In this document: one piece after another, positions 41,901 through 54,432 of the stretch
Numbering within the stretch: position 1 is the stretch's first letter
Layout of the letters: every line of letters starts with the position of its first letter
The notes under the pieces: model-generated
Database searches by the model: none
Told to the model about the DNA's origin: nothing
What the model saw: only the letters and a program-made list of their open reading frames with translations
Made by a program: the position numbers and the translations under genes
Assembly: GCA_025769875.1 (NCBI GenBank)
Contig: JAGFNK010000029.1
Span: 177,866-241,865 of the forward strand
Length of the DNA: 64,000 bases
Source of the DNA: Russula earlei
Lineage: Eukaryota; Basidiomycota; Agaricomycetes; Russulales; Russulaceae
Direction: 5' to 3'

Positions 41901-44794
41901 GTTTATGAAAGCTGAGAGAGAGCTTAAGTTGACAAACAAGAAATCTTATAACATTAGATTCGTACACAATGTGCAAGCCGAGCGGAAGGTGGAATGGGAC
42001 TGAGCGACGGTCGCTCACGACAGGATGGGGTACGTGCTTAGGATTTGATTGCATGTTGTACTTGTCGTCACTCGTTAAATCCATGAGGTGAATTCGAAAC
42101 TTGAGTTTGGGTTCCACAGGCTCAACTCTGCGACCAGCAACCTTATATTCTTGATATCATCGGCCACATCAGTCTATGAAGGTAGTCGATGATTAAGTAT
42201 TCGCACCTGGGAAGGAGCCTCTACCCCGCTTTCGAACATTATTGATGTATGCCACTCTACTGACGGTCAGCCTAGAGAACGAACAAGAATGACACGCTCA
42301 CGAGTTTCTCCACACAACAGCGCTTTTATTGATATCCCGGATGAAAGTGACGAGCACGCTACTCAACGCCTTTCTTTCCTTTGCTTCAACTTCAAGTCGT
42401 ATAGAAGACTTGCATCCCTCCTCTTGTGCCCACAACATAGCGAGAGTCATATTTTTCACAGTTCTGTCGATTGAAGACGACAGCTGGGTATGAGCAAGAG
42501 CTAGTGCCTCATGAATTGGGGCGGCTAGATCGTCATCATCGATTCCCTTCAGTTCTTGGAGAAATTTAGAGTCAGAGACGGCGTTTGTCATCTTAGTCAT
42601 TTCTTTTCGCAGGGATTCTTCGTCGGGGCCCATTGGCGAGTACCGCCAGTCTGGGATTGGAGAGAGGACATATCCTTGTCCGGTTTCTTCGAATTTGTTG
42701 GACTGGAGAGATGCTTGCTGGGCACGGCGAAGATCACCGTCAGAAAGGATGGCCTGAATGAGCTCTGTGCGATTTTCGGGGGATAACTCCTTGTGTTCCT
42801 TCAGGAGGTGACGCACGAATATCAGACGCTCCTTCAAGGCCTTGAAATTGGCTCCTTTCACGACATCGAACTTGGCGTTGCCGACATATTGTCGATAGAT
42901 GTCACCGAAGTTGGGAATCGATCGAAGGAAATCGCCGACCTTCGTATGTTCTGGGAGAAAGGTGAGGAGAAAAATATATACAATACTGAATTTCTTACGT
43001 GCGGACTCCTGTCTCGGATCAGAATTACGGTCAACCCGGACATGAAATGAAAGGGCATCTCGGTCGATTGATCTATAGAAAAATGAAGGCTTCACCTTAG
43101 CACGCTTTCCAGCCACGAGAGAAGGCCCCACGGAAAGATCTTTATCACGTCATCCACCACCGCATCTCGAAGCACGCGCACTAAGGAAGCCTCCTTGCAC
43201 CGGAGTCTTTTACACGCGATCTCTTGTTTCCCAATCAATTCTTGACGAAACTGCTCGCGAGTATCCCTCGTCACGGCACGCCATTCTTCACATTGCTTCG
43301 GGAAGAGAGACGACAACGCGACATCGACGAGGATCCGAACCGCATTCTCATCAAGAGAATCAGACAACACCAATGCGTTTTCGTTTCTAAGGTGACATGA
43401 GTACCATGTCTTGCAGAAAGCCCAGTACCCACAGCAACTGCTTAAGCGATAACTCGGTATACGAGCGATCGTCGAGGGAATTAGTTTGAGTTGCGGGCGG
43501 AACATAACTAGCCGTCCAGAACCCTTGAGCTGTTTCCCCATGGATAAGGCTTGGAATGAATGCCAATGGATCCACAGAGCAGCCCGCAGGGGCCACATAA
43601 CGTGAGATATGGCGTGAATTTATCTAAGATCGGTCAGAGATAGACTTAAGATTGATAGAGAAAAGGTTACCTGAAAACCAGGGCGCAACACCGCGCTCTC
43701 TTCCTGTTCATTCCGTTTTTCAACCTCATATGTGAATAGTCTGCTGTCATCGTCACCAGGGTCCATGTCGACGGAATCGGAATCGGAATCGCTATCCTCG
43801 TTGCCCCAGACTAAGGACGCAGAGAACTCTTCTGATAATAGTGCAACTACTTGATCGCAGATTTTCGTAAGATACCTGATGATGGCCGTGAGACGGGCTA
43901 TAAGACGACTGTCTGCAGTTGCTCACCGCATGAACGTAACCCTATTCCGACAAACCGAGGAAGGCGCAGAGTCGTCCCAAGTTGAATCCTCGGGCCAATA
44001 TATAACATAGTGGCATTTCTGGATGGAGTCTGGGTGTCCAACCTCTAACATATACAGCCCAGACGATAGGGTCGGCCTCGAACCACCAAACTCGGTTTGA
44101 ATAAGTAATAAACGGGCACTAGGAGGCTAAGTGAACAAGAAATTTTAGGGAAACAGAGGATTGTATACATATTCTCGTTAACCGCATCGAGGGATCGCAA
44201 AAAGCGTACAATCTCGGCCTTGGATCCATATACGCCAAGAGGTTTGATGGTGCGTAGATCCAAAGCTTTGAAATCGACTTTGGTGACAGATGCGTATGAC
44301 CCAGGACACATTCCATTGATGAAACGTTTGAGGGAGTCTTGTGCGATGACCACCTTATCAACTATGGTTCAAAATGTCAGTCAGTGAATGGTACATCATG
44401 AAAAGGTTCATTACCGCAGCCATTACTTCCAGATTCACTGATGAGTTCTAATAGATGATACATCCCAATAATTTCCTCCGCCAAGTCCATATGAAGACGC
44501 GGGGAGGCTTTGATGTCTTTTCTGTCAGAGCTCATTGAACTGCGGGGGCATTGATTTCGATAATACGGGTCTTTGGGAATTAATAACGCGATTGAGTTCT
44601 AAGTATGACAGTTTCGATCGATCATTCTTGCCTTGAGGGACATTAAGAGTACTGGAATCTGTTGAGTTGTCCAGGACATTAGTATGACTCTGTTCGATAT
44701 TGCCTTGAAAGAAATATCGACGTGAGGTGATATGATGTGCAGAACATTGCGCACAACGTACCACTGAGAGTATGGGTTCTTTCGTTCGTATCAT
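35916..44794 (-). CDS. Giant GTPase / Cys-rich zinc / von Willebrand A protein
   Basis: A many-exon gene of roughly 2,400 residues. In order: a long N-terminal region (44794-about 40500); a P-loop GTPase domain with GQQSVGKS (40453-40430), the switch segment MRTTEGVWM and G3 DFEG (about 40268); a helical region; an NFX1-like Cys/His-rich region (about 39050-37320, repeated CG-x-C and H-C-x-C patterns such as CGDPCKLSGRRGC); and a C-terminal VWA domain. Its metal-site motif D-R-S-T-S is created by splicing a 56-nt intron (36819-36764). Stop TGA 35918-35916. The architecture resembles large interferon-inducible GTPases joined to a zinc-finger and VWA module; a large family of this kind occurs in mushrooms, function unknown. 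The reading frame near 44,58x needs an unseen intron or carries a 1-nt shift. The start is uncertain. Confidence 0.8.
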
Positions 44795-46536
44795 TTTCGT
44801 CTATGAAACTAAGGATCAAGAAATGAATACGAAGAATGCTATCAATGACACTCACTGGGAACCTCTGTACTCATGGATGAGACGTGCTTTGAGGACATGG
44901 GACCAAGCTAGGTGGGACGTACGGTGTCTATGTAAGGATAAAATCAGGTGCGAATCAAACGCCTAGTGTTGGTATCATCTCCTTTTTTAGAACCATGGTC
45001 GTTTCCCCAAAAACAACCTCACAAGGACAGCGCAGTCGTACATGAGGTAATTACCTGGAGGATATACATTATTCCTTCAAGGGTTACAATATCATATCCG
45101 ATGTGATGCGCAGTGTCAGGAGTCGTTACATATTGACGGACGGTAGACAGCGAGGCGCGGTAAGGTGCAATCCGATGTAGTATCAAAGCGGCGCGCGCCA
45201 ATCAAACGTTCTAGAACAGAGACAGCGGACAAGCTACGCCGGTCGGGAATGCGGGAATGCACCCGTTTGGTCGTCCCCATGACCCATTCTGTGTGGGACC
45301 TTGTTATAGTGACATCTGCCACAGAGTGGCGGTTCCCGAAACCTTGAACCCGACTAACGGGTGGATTAAAGGGTCGTATATGGGATCAGGGTAGTCTTCT
45401 GGATAGACTGTGGGCAGACGCTTGGAACCTGTTTGGCACCGTATAGGAGTGACATTTTCCAGGAGCTGACGTTCCCCGAAACCTTGAACCTGGCCCATGG
45501 GTAGATCAAAGGGGTCATCAAAGATCAGGGTACTCTTCTTTCTAGAGAGAATAAGGACATATTGGATCTTAGGTTGATAATTTGAGATATTCGTTCACAT
45601 ATGCGCGCTGTACATGTACATGGCCGGTCCTCCACTCGAGGGCGCCTAGATAGATAGATAAAATATCTAGTTGAAAGTTGAGTAAATGAGCGACGCACGT
45701 ACCTCAGTGCCTGGCGCGCGCGTGAGACACGAACACGGAAGGATTCTGGGCTAACAATGGGTATCTATTGGGGTCGTGCATCGAGAGACTATATCGGGAA
45801 AAGCGCGCACTTAGGGCGCACGCATCAAGCAATATTGACATGTTCTAAATCAACTATTAGTGTGTGAAGCAATGCTGGTCATGCGTTTCTTGCGCACATA
45901 CAGTAGGACCGCGATATGCCAGATGACTGTGCCGGCATCTGTGACAGAATGGTATCTGATCGTCTGGGCGCCTCACAATGCGCTTCTTTGTCTCCAGTGA
46001 TGGCCTGGCATTAATGTATAGCAAGATCGAGTGCCCAACCGTCCGAGGAACAATCATAAAGGATTTAGCACAAGCCAAGGAGGCGTGCAGAGCCTCTGTT
46101 ATCTGGCATTGGACAGCTGAGGTACGGCGAGCCGTTGTATGCAGAGGTCCTGTTACAAACTTGCCACGTTGGGTCTACCTCGCGGCGGAAAGATAGAACG
46201 GAGGAAGCTAGGTGTTGTTGATTTTGGAGCAGATGTGGGCGGGCCGAGGCCTGTTGACAGGAAAGTGGTGGCACACGAAGTGGCGAGGAGGGCTTTGGTT
46301 CTGGGTGCTGTGGCTTTGAGGGCTGCTTGGGGAATTTGTGGATAGGTTGCCCTTAACAGGGCATCCTTCACTGACTTGATCATCGAGGAAAGAGGGGATT
46401 GATGTCAATGAGAGGTCGGGCGGATGTGGCAAGCTGACCGGTCAGGCTCCGCTGCCTAGTGACTGTGACATCTGCGCAGAGCGGCGTTCCCACACCGGTA
46501 CTGTGCTTCCCACCCACCACACATCCAGATACTCCA
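44795..46536. other. Intergenic region between divergent genes
   Basis: About 1.7 kb separating the VWA gene (minus) from the RBR gene (plus), so both promoters should be here. Short frames only. It contains an imperfect direct repeat (see 45300-45540). Confidence 0.5.
45300..45540. repeat. Imperfect direct repeat, period about 138 bp
   Basis: The block CCCGAAACCTTGAACCCG...GATCAGGGTAGTCTTCT (about 45335-45400) recurs as CCCGAAACCTTGAACCTG...GATCAGGGTACTCTTCT (about 45474-45540). A related GTGACATCTGC-CAGAG-GGCG-TTCC stretch occurs at 45309 and at 46467, just before the RBR start. Confidence 0.6.
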
Positions 46537-48770
46537 ATGGCATCGACATCTTCTCTAAAGGTCACATACCCACATCTCAGCCGTCTTCAGAAGAGATCAC
46601 CGGTTACAGATCCCAAAGCTATCTCGCACAGCGTTTTGGTGGACGGCGCAGAACACGTTGTTTCCTATGGCGGCACAAGTCAGTACAACAGAGATGGAAC
46701 GGGTGCTGCAGCTTGCGGACTCGCTGCAATGAATTTTGCTAGGATCGTCTTTTCTATAGAGCACGATGGGTTGCAAGATGAACTTCTACTGCAGACTGTT
46801 TTAGCTCGCGAGTGTGCAGAGGTACAACGACTTCATCCCTTACCTGAACATGAGCCTTATCTTCCCAGGAAACCACTGCCATTTGCGCATTGTGGTCTGG
46901 TAACCTTCATCTAGAGGTCGAAGATATCTATCACGTTCCCTTGTTTGAGAAGACCTTAAAGCTCAAAACAACCGCATACGGTCTCCCTGGCGTCTCCGAG
47001 TTCAAAGGTCTACTCATGTAAGCACCTACTCAGCATTGATATTGAGCGCAGCAGCCGATGACTATCTGCTATAAAGGGAATTGAATAACCTTGAGTCCTC
47101 AGCGGCCGTCATTATCACTCGCCCTCCTGAAATCCTTACCTGCTTGAAACTAAGACTCAAAACCCGAAACGTCTTTATCATCTTTGACTCTCACCCGCGT
47201 CCGTCTTATCCCAATGGTGCTGGGATGACGGTCAGCCCTTCGATCGAGGACACTGCTCGTCGGCTTACCGAAATTTTCCCTACCGTTGACCTTCCGGATA
47301 GCTCTCTTCAGTGGCAGGCACAGCTCCTATCCAACTACAGTGGACACGTATTTGTACCACACGGTGTCGATATGTCCACGCCGACATTGTGGCAAGCGGT
47401 TCTTGAGTCCAGCGTCGCACAACTATCGATGCAAGCGGAGATTGCCGACTTGCGATCACAGAATGAATTCCTGAAAAACGAACAGCAACGTCTGGAAAGC
47501 GAAATTAGGGAGGCAGAGGTACAGATCCGACATCAAAAGAGGCAAATCCAGCAACTCGAATCGTCCACAAGCACCCACAAACCTTCATCTAGTTCGTCAT
47601 CCTCTAAGGTGTCTACTTCTGCCATCAAGCCTTTTTCCTCCATTTCTTCCCTTTTCACCGGCTCAACGTCGGGTCGCGCACATGGTCGGATCGACAACCC
47701 ACCAACGCCGCCCTTTGATCCCCAAGATGGCCTTCTGTATGCAATGCGCCTCCAGCACGAGTACAATGAAGAAGATCGCGCGCTCTCTGCACAACGCATT
47801 GAGCTTGAAAAGTCCGCTCCACGGTTGTTTGAGTGTAGCATATGTATGGAGGAGATACCTGAGGATTCTATCGCCCGCCCCGATCCTTGTGGACATTCTT
47901 TCTGCCGCGCATGCCTACGCGGACATGTCACCGCGCGCCTCGATGAACATCGATTCCCTATACTCTGTCCCACTTGTACTGCGGATAAAGGCAAGGGAAA
48001 GGGGCCAACTGGCAGTGCGAGTCTTATCTGCTCGCTCATTTGCTACCTGACGTGATGTCTCTAGATGTTCCACTGTCCCTTGCCCTAGACTTGGGGCTCA
48101 CCGACAAGCAATACGCCATCTGGACTGATATGGAAATGGTCGCTTTCTCTGTTGTTATATCCTGTCAAAAGTGTGTTCATCGTGTTTACCATTCTCTTTC
48201 CTGCTCACGGTGGATCAGGTGCAAGCGGTCGATGTTTGTCGCCAAAGATGAACACGAAGAAACCCTTATCATCGCTTGCCCGCTTCCGGACTGCAACCAC
48301 GTATGGTGCAAACAGTGTCAACAGTCAATCGACTTCGAGGGACCGAAGCACTCGTGCGATGGCACATCGGAACTAGACCATTTGATGAAGGAGCAAGGGT
48401 GGAAGTATTGCCCGAGTGAGCTCCACCCTCATCTTGCTATCTTCGCAGCTTATTCCTTCTCATTCTCAGCATGCAAGACACCGATCCAGAAAGAATCGGG
48501 ATGCAATCACATGTCGGTACGTTCATACAAATCGTTCAGGTCAGCACTGCGATGATAGCTCATAACGTGTAGTGTATGACTCCGGCATGCAACACGTGAG
48601 CTCAGGGCTATCCTCCATTGATCATTATGTCTGACGGAGAGTTTTTAACCAGCCATTTCTGCTACGTTTGTGGTGGCCTCATTGTAAGGTCAGCCCTAGG
48701 CAATGATATAAAGGTCGCGATATCGAACCATTATAGCAAGAACTGCGGGCTTTTCACTGTGCCCGATTAA
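46537..48770 (+). CDS. RBR E3 ubiquitin ligase with unusual N-terminal domain
   Basis: Eight exons (46537-46821, 46869-47017, 47077-48014, 48065-48170, 48219-48415, 48470-48516, 48573-48595, 48653-48770) splice in frame to 620 residues. RING1 at about 398-445 (CSICMEEIPED...CGHSFCRACL), IBR about 491-540 (SCQKCKRSMF...HVWCKQC), Rcat about 557-600 (CPTCKTPIQK, GCNHMSC, HFCYVCGG), the last carrying the catalytic cysteine to which ubiquitin is passed. A coiled coil (about 270-315, QNEFLKNEQQRLESE) precedes a Ser-rich linker. The N-terminal about 230 residues contain a Cys in GAAACGLAAMN (residue 60) and FDSHPR (Asp182, His184), resembling a papain-type Cys/Asp-His set; that reading is my inference. 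An upstream ATG in frame at 46459 is possible. Confidence 0.88.
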
Positions 48771-49514
48771 TAACTGGGATCGTTCAGTGGCCGACTCGGA
48801 CGTTGTTGGGAGAATCAAACGTACGTACTGTCAGTCATTGCGAAGATCCTCGGTCCAGACACCGGGGATTGCAATTCAATCTCCCGGAGTAGGTAGTATC
48901 TGCATAGCTTCTCTTCGTGCATCTATCCATGCGTAGTCTTTCTGCCAACACTTGTTCCGAACTCTGAATCCATCAGGCCTGAAGGCGAGGTTGGGGCCAG
49001 GAGGAATATGACTGAATGAAATATCCAAGTCGGCCAGGATTGACCTCTTGCTCGGAGGGTGACTCTAGGCTCTGGCGATTTCCAGCTCAAACTCTCTTGG
49101 GAGGAAAAGCGATCTACTGACGCCTTGAAATTGCTTCCAAGGTGCGGCCGAGATCTCCAAAACGTGCAACGCACGAGTTGCTGCTAGTCGGATATTATTG
49201 TTACGTGCTGGGTCAGTCGTATGTCCGTTTCGCACTCGCTGACGTCCAGGCCGGCGCAAGAGGGGTATCTTGTTTACATTGGGGACAGGGCAAGCAGTGG
49301 CCATTCAAGCTGCTCTTGCAGGCGCCATCCGTCTCACTGGGACTCGACTCGAGGGTCGATTAGATATGACATATAAAATATGTATACTAAAACTGAATGA
49401 ATAGATTATCATAAGAGTCATCGAGTGAGTCATTGACATGCTCAGGCTGCAGCATATAGTCTCTATCTATCCTGGCCTGGCGTCAGCTACCCACCTTTGC
49501 ATCCTCCACTGCCC
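48771..49514. other. Intergenic region between RBR and tRNA ligase genes
   Basis: About 740 bp; terminator of the RBR gene and promoter of the ligase gene expected. No supported gene. Small frames on either strand lack homology signals and intron structure. Confidence 0.5.
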
Positions 49515-52097
49515 ATGGCCTATAAGCCTTTCTCTCATGACGACTCCCAGTTGATCGCTGACCTCCATTCTCTGCACAAAAATTCACCTAAATCTGTCAA
49601 GCCGGTCCAGTATGCCGTGCCTGCAGTCCCAGAAATCACCGTCGAGAGCTGGAGGATGAACGAGTTTAGGTATTACGACGTCCCATCGCCGTTCCCCACT
49701 CTCGCGCGTGGACTTTTCTCTGTGGAAGAGAAGGGCAGAGCGGAGGGTCAAGCACAATATCGAATTGTTGCAAGAGGGTATGACAAGTTTTTCAACGTTG
49801 GCGAGGTTTTATGGACAAACGTATGCTTTTTTTTTTCTACTTACCTCACTCGATTTTTTTTTTTCCTTACGCTGCCTTCCTTTCGCTAGTGGTCGTCTCT
49901 GGAAGCTCACACAAAGCCACCATACACTCTGACGCTCAAGTCTAACGGATGCATAATCTTCATCGCTGCACTGTCTCCTTCCAAGCTCCTCATTACATCG
50001 AAACACTCTTTAGGGCCCATTCAGGGCACACCCGAGAGCCATGCCCAGGCCGGTGAGCGTTGGCTCCTCCGTCATCTCGAGCAGGTGGGAAAGACAACGG
50101 AGCAGCTCGCGAAGGTATTATGGGAGAAGAATTGGACTGCGGTAGCGGAGGTGAGTAACCCATTTTCTTGAGTTGATCATGTCTTCACAACCAACAGCTC
50201 TGCGATGACAGTTTCGAAGAACATGTCCTTCCCTACTCTGCCGAGCAGACGGGCCTGCACCTTCACGGACTCAACGAATGCTCCAGGCACTTCCAAACAC
50301 AGTCAACCGCCGTGGTCGACGAGTTCGCGCGCGAGTGGGGGCTCATCGTTACCGCGTCTTTTGAGCTACCATCCATACCTGAGGTAAAATCATTTACGGA
50401 GGCGATTGCCCTCACTGGCAAGTGGAATGGCGAGGCGCTCGAGGGTTTTGTCGTACGCACAACCGTCAGCTCTCCGCGGGGTAGCCAGGGGGATGCCATT
50501 GCGCCGCCGTACCCCCCGGGCTCACCATTGTTTTTCAAAGTCAAGTTCGATCAACCATACATTATGTACCGCGAGTGGCGCGAGATCACAAAATTTCTGT
50601 TGTCCAAGGGCGAGCCCGCGAACGTTCCCCAGAACAAGATGAAGCGCCCAGAAACGAAGACGTATGTTGAGTGGGTGAGGCAAGAGATCAAGAGTCATCC
50701 GGAACTCTTCGAGGGTTACACCAACGGACACGGGATCATTGCAACACGTAATCGATTCCTCAAATGGCTCGAGACAGAGGATGGGAAGCGGAGCAAGAAG
50801 CAGTTCGAGGTCGATGAAAAGGCTATCCAGCCATCGGGTAAACAGTACGGTAAGACCATCATAATGCCTATCGCCATTCCCGGTGCCGGTACGTCGATCT
50901 CTCCGACCACTCGATTATGTAGGCTTACTTCGACGTCCACCAAAGGAAAAACCTCGATCTCCGTGGCTCTTGCAGAACTGTTCCACTTTGGACACACACA
51001 GAGCGACGATATTCCAGTAAAGAGGTCCGCACCCCTATTCATTCAGAACGTCAAGGAACTCTTGCAAGAATATGATGTGGTCATTGCTGATAAGTGCGCG
51101 ATTATAATGTCCTTCCCCATTAGATGCTCAAAGAAATTCCAGAAATAACCACCTCCACCAGCACCGCAAAGAACTAAGGGATGCTACCGAGGGCATGCAT
51201 CCGCCAGTGCGCCTCCTTGCGCTTAACTGGTCTCTCGATCAACCACATGCTGTCATTCACCGCATGTGTGCAGATCGCATCCTTGTACGAGGCGCAAACC
51301 ACCAGACCCTCCCTGGAGATGCACCCGACAAATCGCATGAACAGGTCGTGTGGAGGTTCTTGAAGAACACGGATCGGTTGGACGCCAAGGAGGCGGATGC
51401 GACGGTCGAGATGGACATAAGCGAAGATCTGGAACACTCGCTCGCACGAGCGATCGACGGTATCGTGCGCGTACTTGGGCTACCTCGTCCAGACCCGGAG
51501 CGCGTAGGCGTGGCGCTTTCCAAGGCACGGGCGTACAAGCCCGCTCAGAAAAACGCCAAGATGGCGACCAAGGCCCCATCTAAGCCGCGCTACTTCGGCC
51601 TTCTAGCAGAGATCAATCTCGTGGACGCTCTTGATGCACACATTTCTCGCCAGGAAGGAATGTTACACGACTTTTGGAACAAGCTCAAGGCGGACGGGCG
51701 CGTCTCACGCTACCCACATGTCACGATAGTGCATAGCAGGCAGCTCCCGGAAGAGTGTGATCTATGGAATCGCTGTGTTGCGTTATACAGGCTTACCTCA
51801 CCACCCTTGTTTTGCGCGCGTCTGGATTATGTGGTCGCGAATGAGCGTTTGATAGCTGTGACGGTCGAGAATCTGAGCGTGGAGGGCGAGGGAAAAGAAG
51901 GCTCCACGTTTATCTCACAGCTCGATCCTCAGCTTCGCGAAAGATTGCATATCACGATTGGGTGCAAGGACTCGTCCGTCTCTTCCGTTGAAGCAGGCGC
52001 CTTGGTGGAATCATTCAAGAAGGGCGAGAAGGGCATCGACAGCGTGCCTCTAGAAGCTGTTCACATGAAGGCAAGAATCGGGAGTATGTTCAGTTGA
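49515..52097 (+). CDS. TRL1: Fungal tRNA ligase (ligase-kinase-cyclic phosphodiesterase)
   Basis: Five exons (49515-49820, 49890-50150, 50198-50888, 50946-51093, 51143-52097) give 786 residues, close to the yeast enzyme (827). It heals and seals exon halves in tRNA splicing, and in fungi also ligates the HAC1-type mRNA of the unfolded protein response. Adenylyltransferase domain: RGYDKFFNVGE (about 85-95), motif I KSNG with nucleotidyl Lys119, later EGFVVRTT and FFKVKFDQPY (motifs IV/V). Polynucleotide kinase domain: P-loop IPGAGKTS at about 415-422, formed across the intron 50889-50945. Cyclic phosphodiesterase domain: two HxT motifs, HVT (661-663) and HIT (738-740). All catalytic motifs are present. 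A start 18 nt upstream at 49497 is also in frame. Confidence 0.96.
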
Positions 52098-52197
52098 AAC
52101 AATCTGTGATCATTAATTACCATTGCCACTTCCGAGTCACCATACTGTATCACTAGTATACCACCTTTGCACCTCATAACCACTCCACTTCGTGAAT

Positions 52198-53914
52198 TTA
52201 TGTCCACCATGTGAAGCGCTCGTCTGGATTATCCACGACTTCTACCCTCCATGAAGCGCGGTTGCCCTCCCTTGTCAGGGCAATCTCCCGCGTGGGCTCG
52301 AGATCCCAGTGCTCAACCCGTTGCAGCCGTGGGCATATGTTTATAAGATCGCGCGCACGCTGGTCGTTGTCGTCGGGTCCTATGAGCTCGGGATCGCGGA
52401 AGATCGACACCCCGCGGAAGACCTCGAGCGTTGGCAGCGAACCGAGCAACTGGACCCACTCGCCCTGCGCAACCTCGCCGCGTCAACCTACTGAAGAACC
52501 AAACCGCGTGCACGCCGTGCTTCTTAAAGCAAAGCAAAGCGGGGAGTGGAGACGTACCAGGTGCACGGGCGCGGGCGTGGCAGGCGCATACGCGTACCAA
52601 TAGTCCACCGCGGGCACGCGGAGCCAGCGCAAGCGCGGGAACAGCCGCACGGCGCGCACGAGCATCGCGATGCTCTCGAACGCAGCCACGTCGAGCAAGC
52701 ACAGCGCCTCGCGGCGCATCAACGCCATCGCGTCCACCGTGCGCGGCGCGATGCACACGGGGCCGAGGGCCGCGAGCTCCGCGCCGCCGCGCAGGAGCAG
52801 CCCGCGGCCCGCGCCGCCGGGGCTGTCGGGCACTTCGGCGCGCAACGAGCGCAGGGAGGGCAGTGCGCGCGGGGAGAGCGGGCCCGGATCGATGTGGCGC
52901 CATGCGGCGTGCTCGAGCGTTGGCGTGCGCTCGAGAAAGGCCGCCAGTGCGCCGGCCGCCGGGTCCGAGTGGGCGGGGTGGACCGCGAGTGCGAGTGCGA
53001 GCGTGCGCAGGCGAGGGAAGCGCACGTCATGGAGCAGCGCGTGCAGATCGAAGGATGGGACTTGCGCTTCGATGGAGAGGCTCTGCGGTCGACCCCCGGT
53101 GGGGCATACGTTTCAGATTGTGGGAGGGTGACGGTGAAATCGTACCTCTAGTGCTGGTGAGCTGCGCAGGACGCGGGAGAACTGGATAACGCTTGGAGGG
53201 TGCCGAAGGAACGCAGCGTGCCTCACGCTCAGGGACGTGAGGTCAGAGATCGACCAGAACTGAGCAGCCCGGGCGTTACGGTGGTTATCTACGAGCCAAA
53301 AGTCGCTGCGCACGAACCGGGTACATGCGGACGTCCGTAGTGTATCGCGGGAGCAGTGTGGGGCTTCCGACAGCTTGACTGTACTCTAGATGCCTTAAAG
53401 AGCCATGCGAGCTGATGGCCCCCCAGAATGCGGCCTCGGCGGCATGACACGCGGGCGTGTCGCCTGATAGGGTCGCAGAGAAGACCAAATTATGGACATT
53501 CGGCATGACGAGTAAAGCCCTGGTCGCCGCAGCTAACGTCTCTGCTTTTAACGCACGCTCTCTGCTCCGGTGCCGAGTGATGTTGATCAGAGCGTCGATG
53601 TTAGGAGCGCGGTCGGGAAGATACCGAGCCTCTTCAGAGCGATCGAACAAAACGATAGATTGTACTCCTGCCGCGCGATCTGGACAGCTAGCGATGCTTT
53701 CCCAAGGGGTCGGACCGCGTTGGCCGTGTAGACGAATGGTGCGGTAGGCGGCATGAGCGGGGATAACTATTTGCATTAGAGTACGACACGTCAGCGCCAA
53801 CGCAAGGAGGTCCTTATGTGTCAAGACGAACGATGAAATTAGGTCAAGCAGCTCGACAGGGAGCCATGAGAGCGATGGAGGCCTGAGAGGGAATCTAATC
53901 ATCATCATTGGCAA
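52198..53914 (-). CDS. F-box / leucine-rich-repeat-like protein
   Basis: N-terminus has an F-box (LSWLPVELLDLISSFVLTH, then DLLALALTCRTL at about 30-45), which binds Skp1 in SCF ubiquitin ligases. The rest is Leu-rich with NIDALINI, LRHLEYSQ and LRTLALALAV type repeats that would recognise substrates. Exons: 53914 to about 53390; about 53313-53150; about 53085-52560 (very GC-rich); and about 52485-52198, ending in TAA. The intron between exons 1 and 2 is not certain: reading straight through needs a 1-nt shift near 53,313, whereas a 79-nt GTACAG...GCGCAG intron restores phase. Substrate unknown; such F-box genes are expanded in mushrooms. Confidence 0.75.
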
Positions 53915-54432
53915 GAGGACAGGTGTAGTATCGGGCTCTTTATCCTACGCAGCTGAAAGTCAGCCAGAATTATTGTGGAACTGGAATGAGCAAACCAATG
54001 TCGGTGATTGACTGAACGATGAAGAATTGTCATTTCCTTCGTGCGCTTATATATCAATGGTCGCAACAGATAAATCACTCTGACGAGAATCCAGATAGAT
54101 GGCTCGATTCTGGGAAAGCATGTACTTGCAAAGGCAACAGCGAGGTAAGATGCTCGGCGAACCTGCGACAGCGTGCGACGCCGGTGCCATATGGGCCAGT
54201 TGAAATGTGTCGCCCAGCTTGGCAGTTGCCAGATAAGGGTCCAAATTACTCAGGCTAAAGCATCCTCTGGAGAACATGCCATATGTTGATGTCATTTCTG
54301 CGTAAGCGTGATAATGAGACAATGATGACAATTGGCATACTGAGGACATATCCCAGTGAAAGTAGGTTATGAGCATACGCCCCGCGGCCACCGTTCAAAC
54401 CGAACACCACCGTCGCTCTGTCCCTCGCGAGC
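53915..54432. other. Spacer between F-box and eL14 genes
   Basis: About 520 bp; promoter of the F-box gene and 3' end of eL14 (both minus) expected. No gene supported. Confidence 0.4.

Noticed and set aside
46065..46432. Small frames on both strands upstream of the RBR gene
   Set aside because: Short, overlapping, no intron or motif support; region is better explained as promoter.
52431..53189. Long plus-strand frames (up to 252 residues) opposite the F-box gene
   Set aside because: They lie in a GC-rich exon where stops are rare in all frames; Arg/Ala/Pro-rich nonsense composition, no domain, while the minus strand has F-box and repeat structure with good introns.
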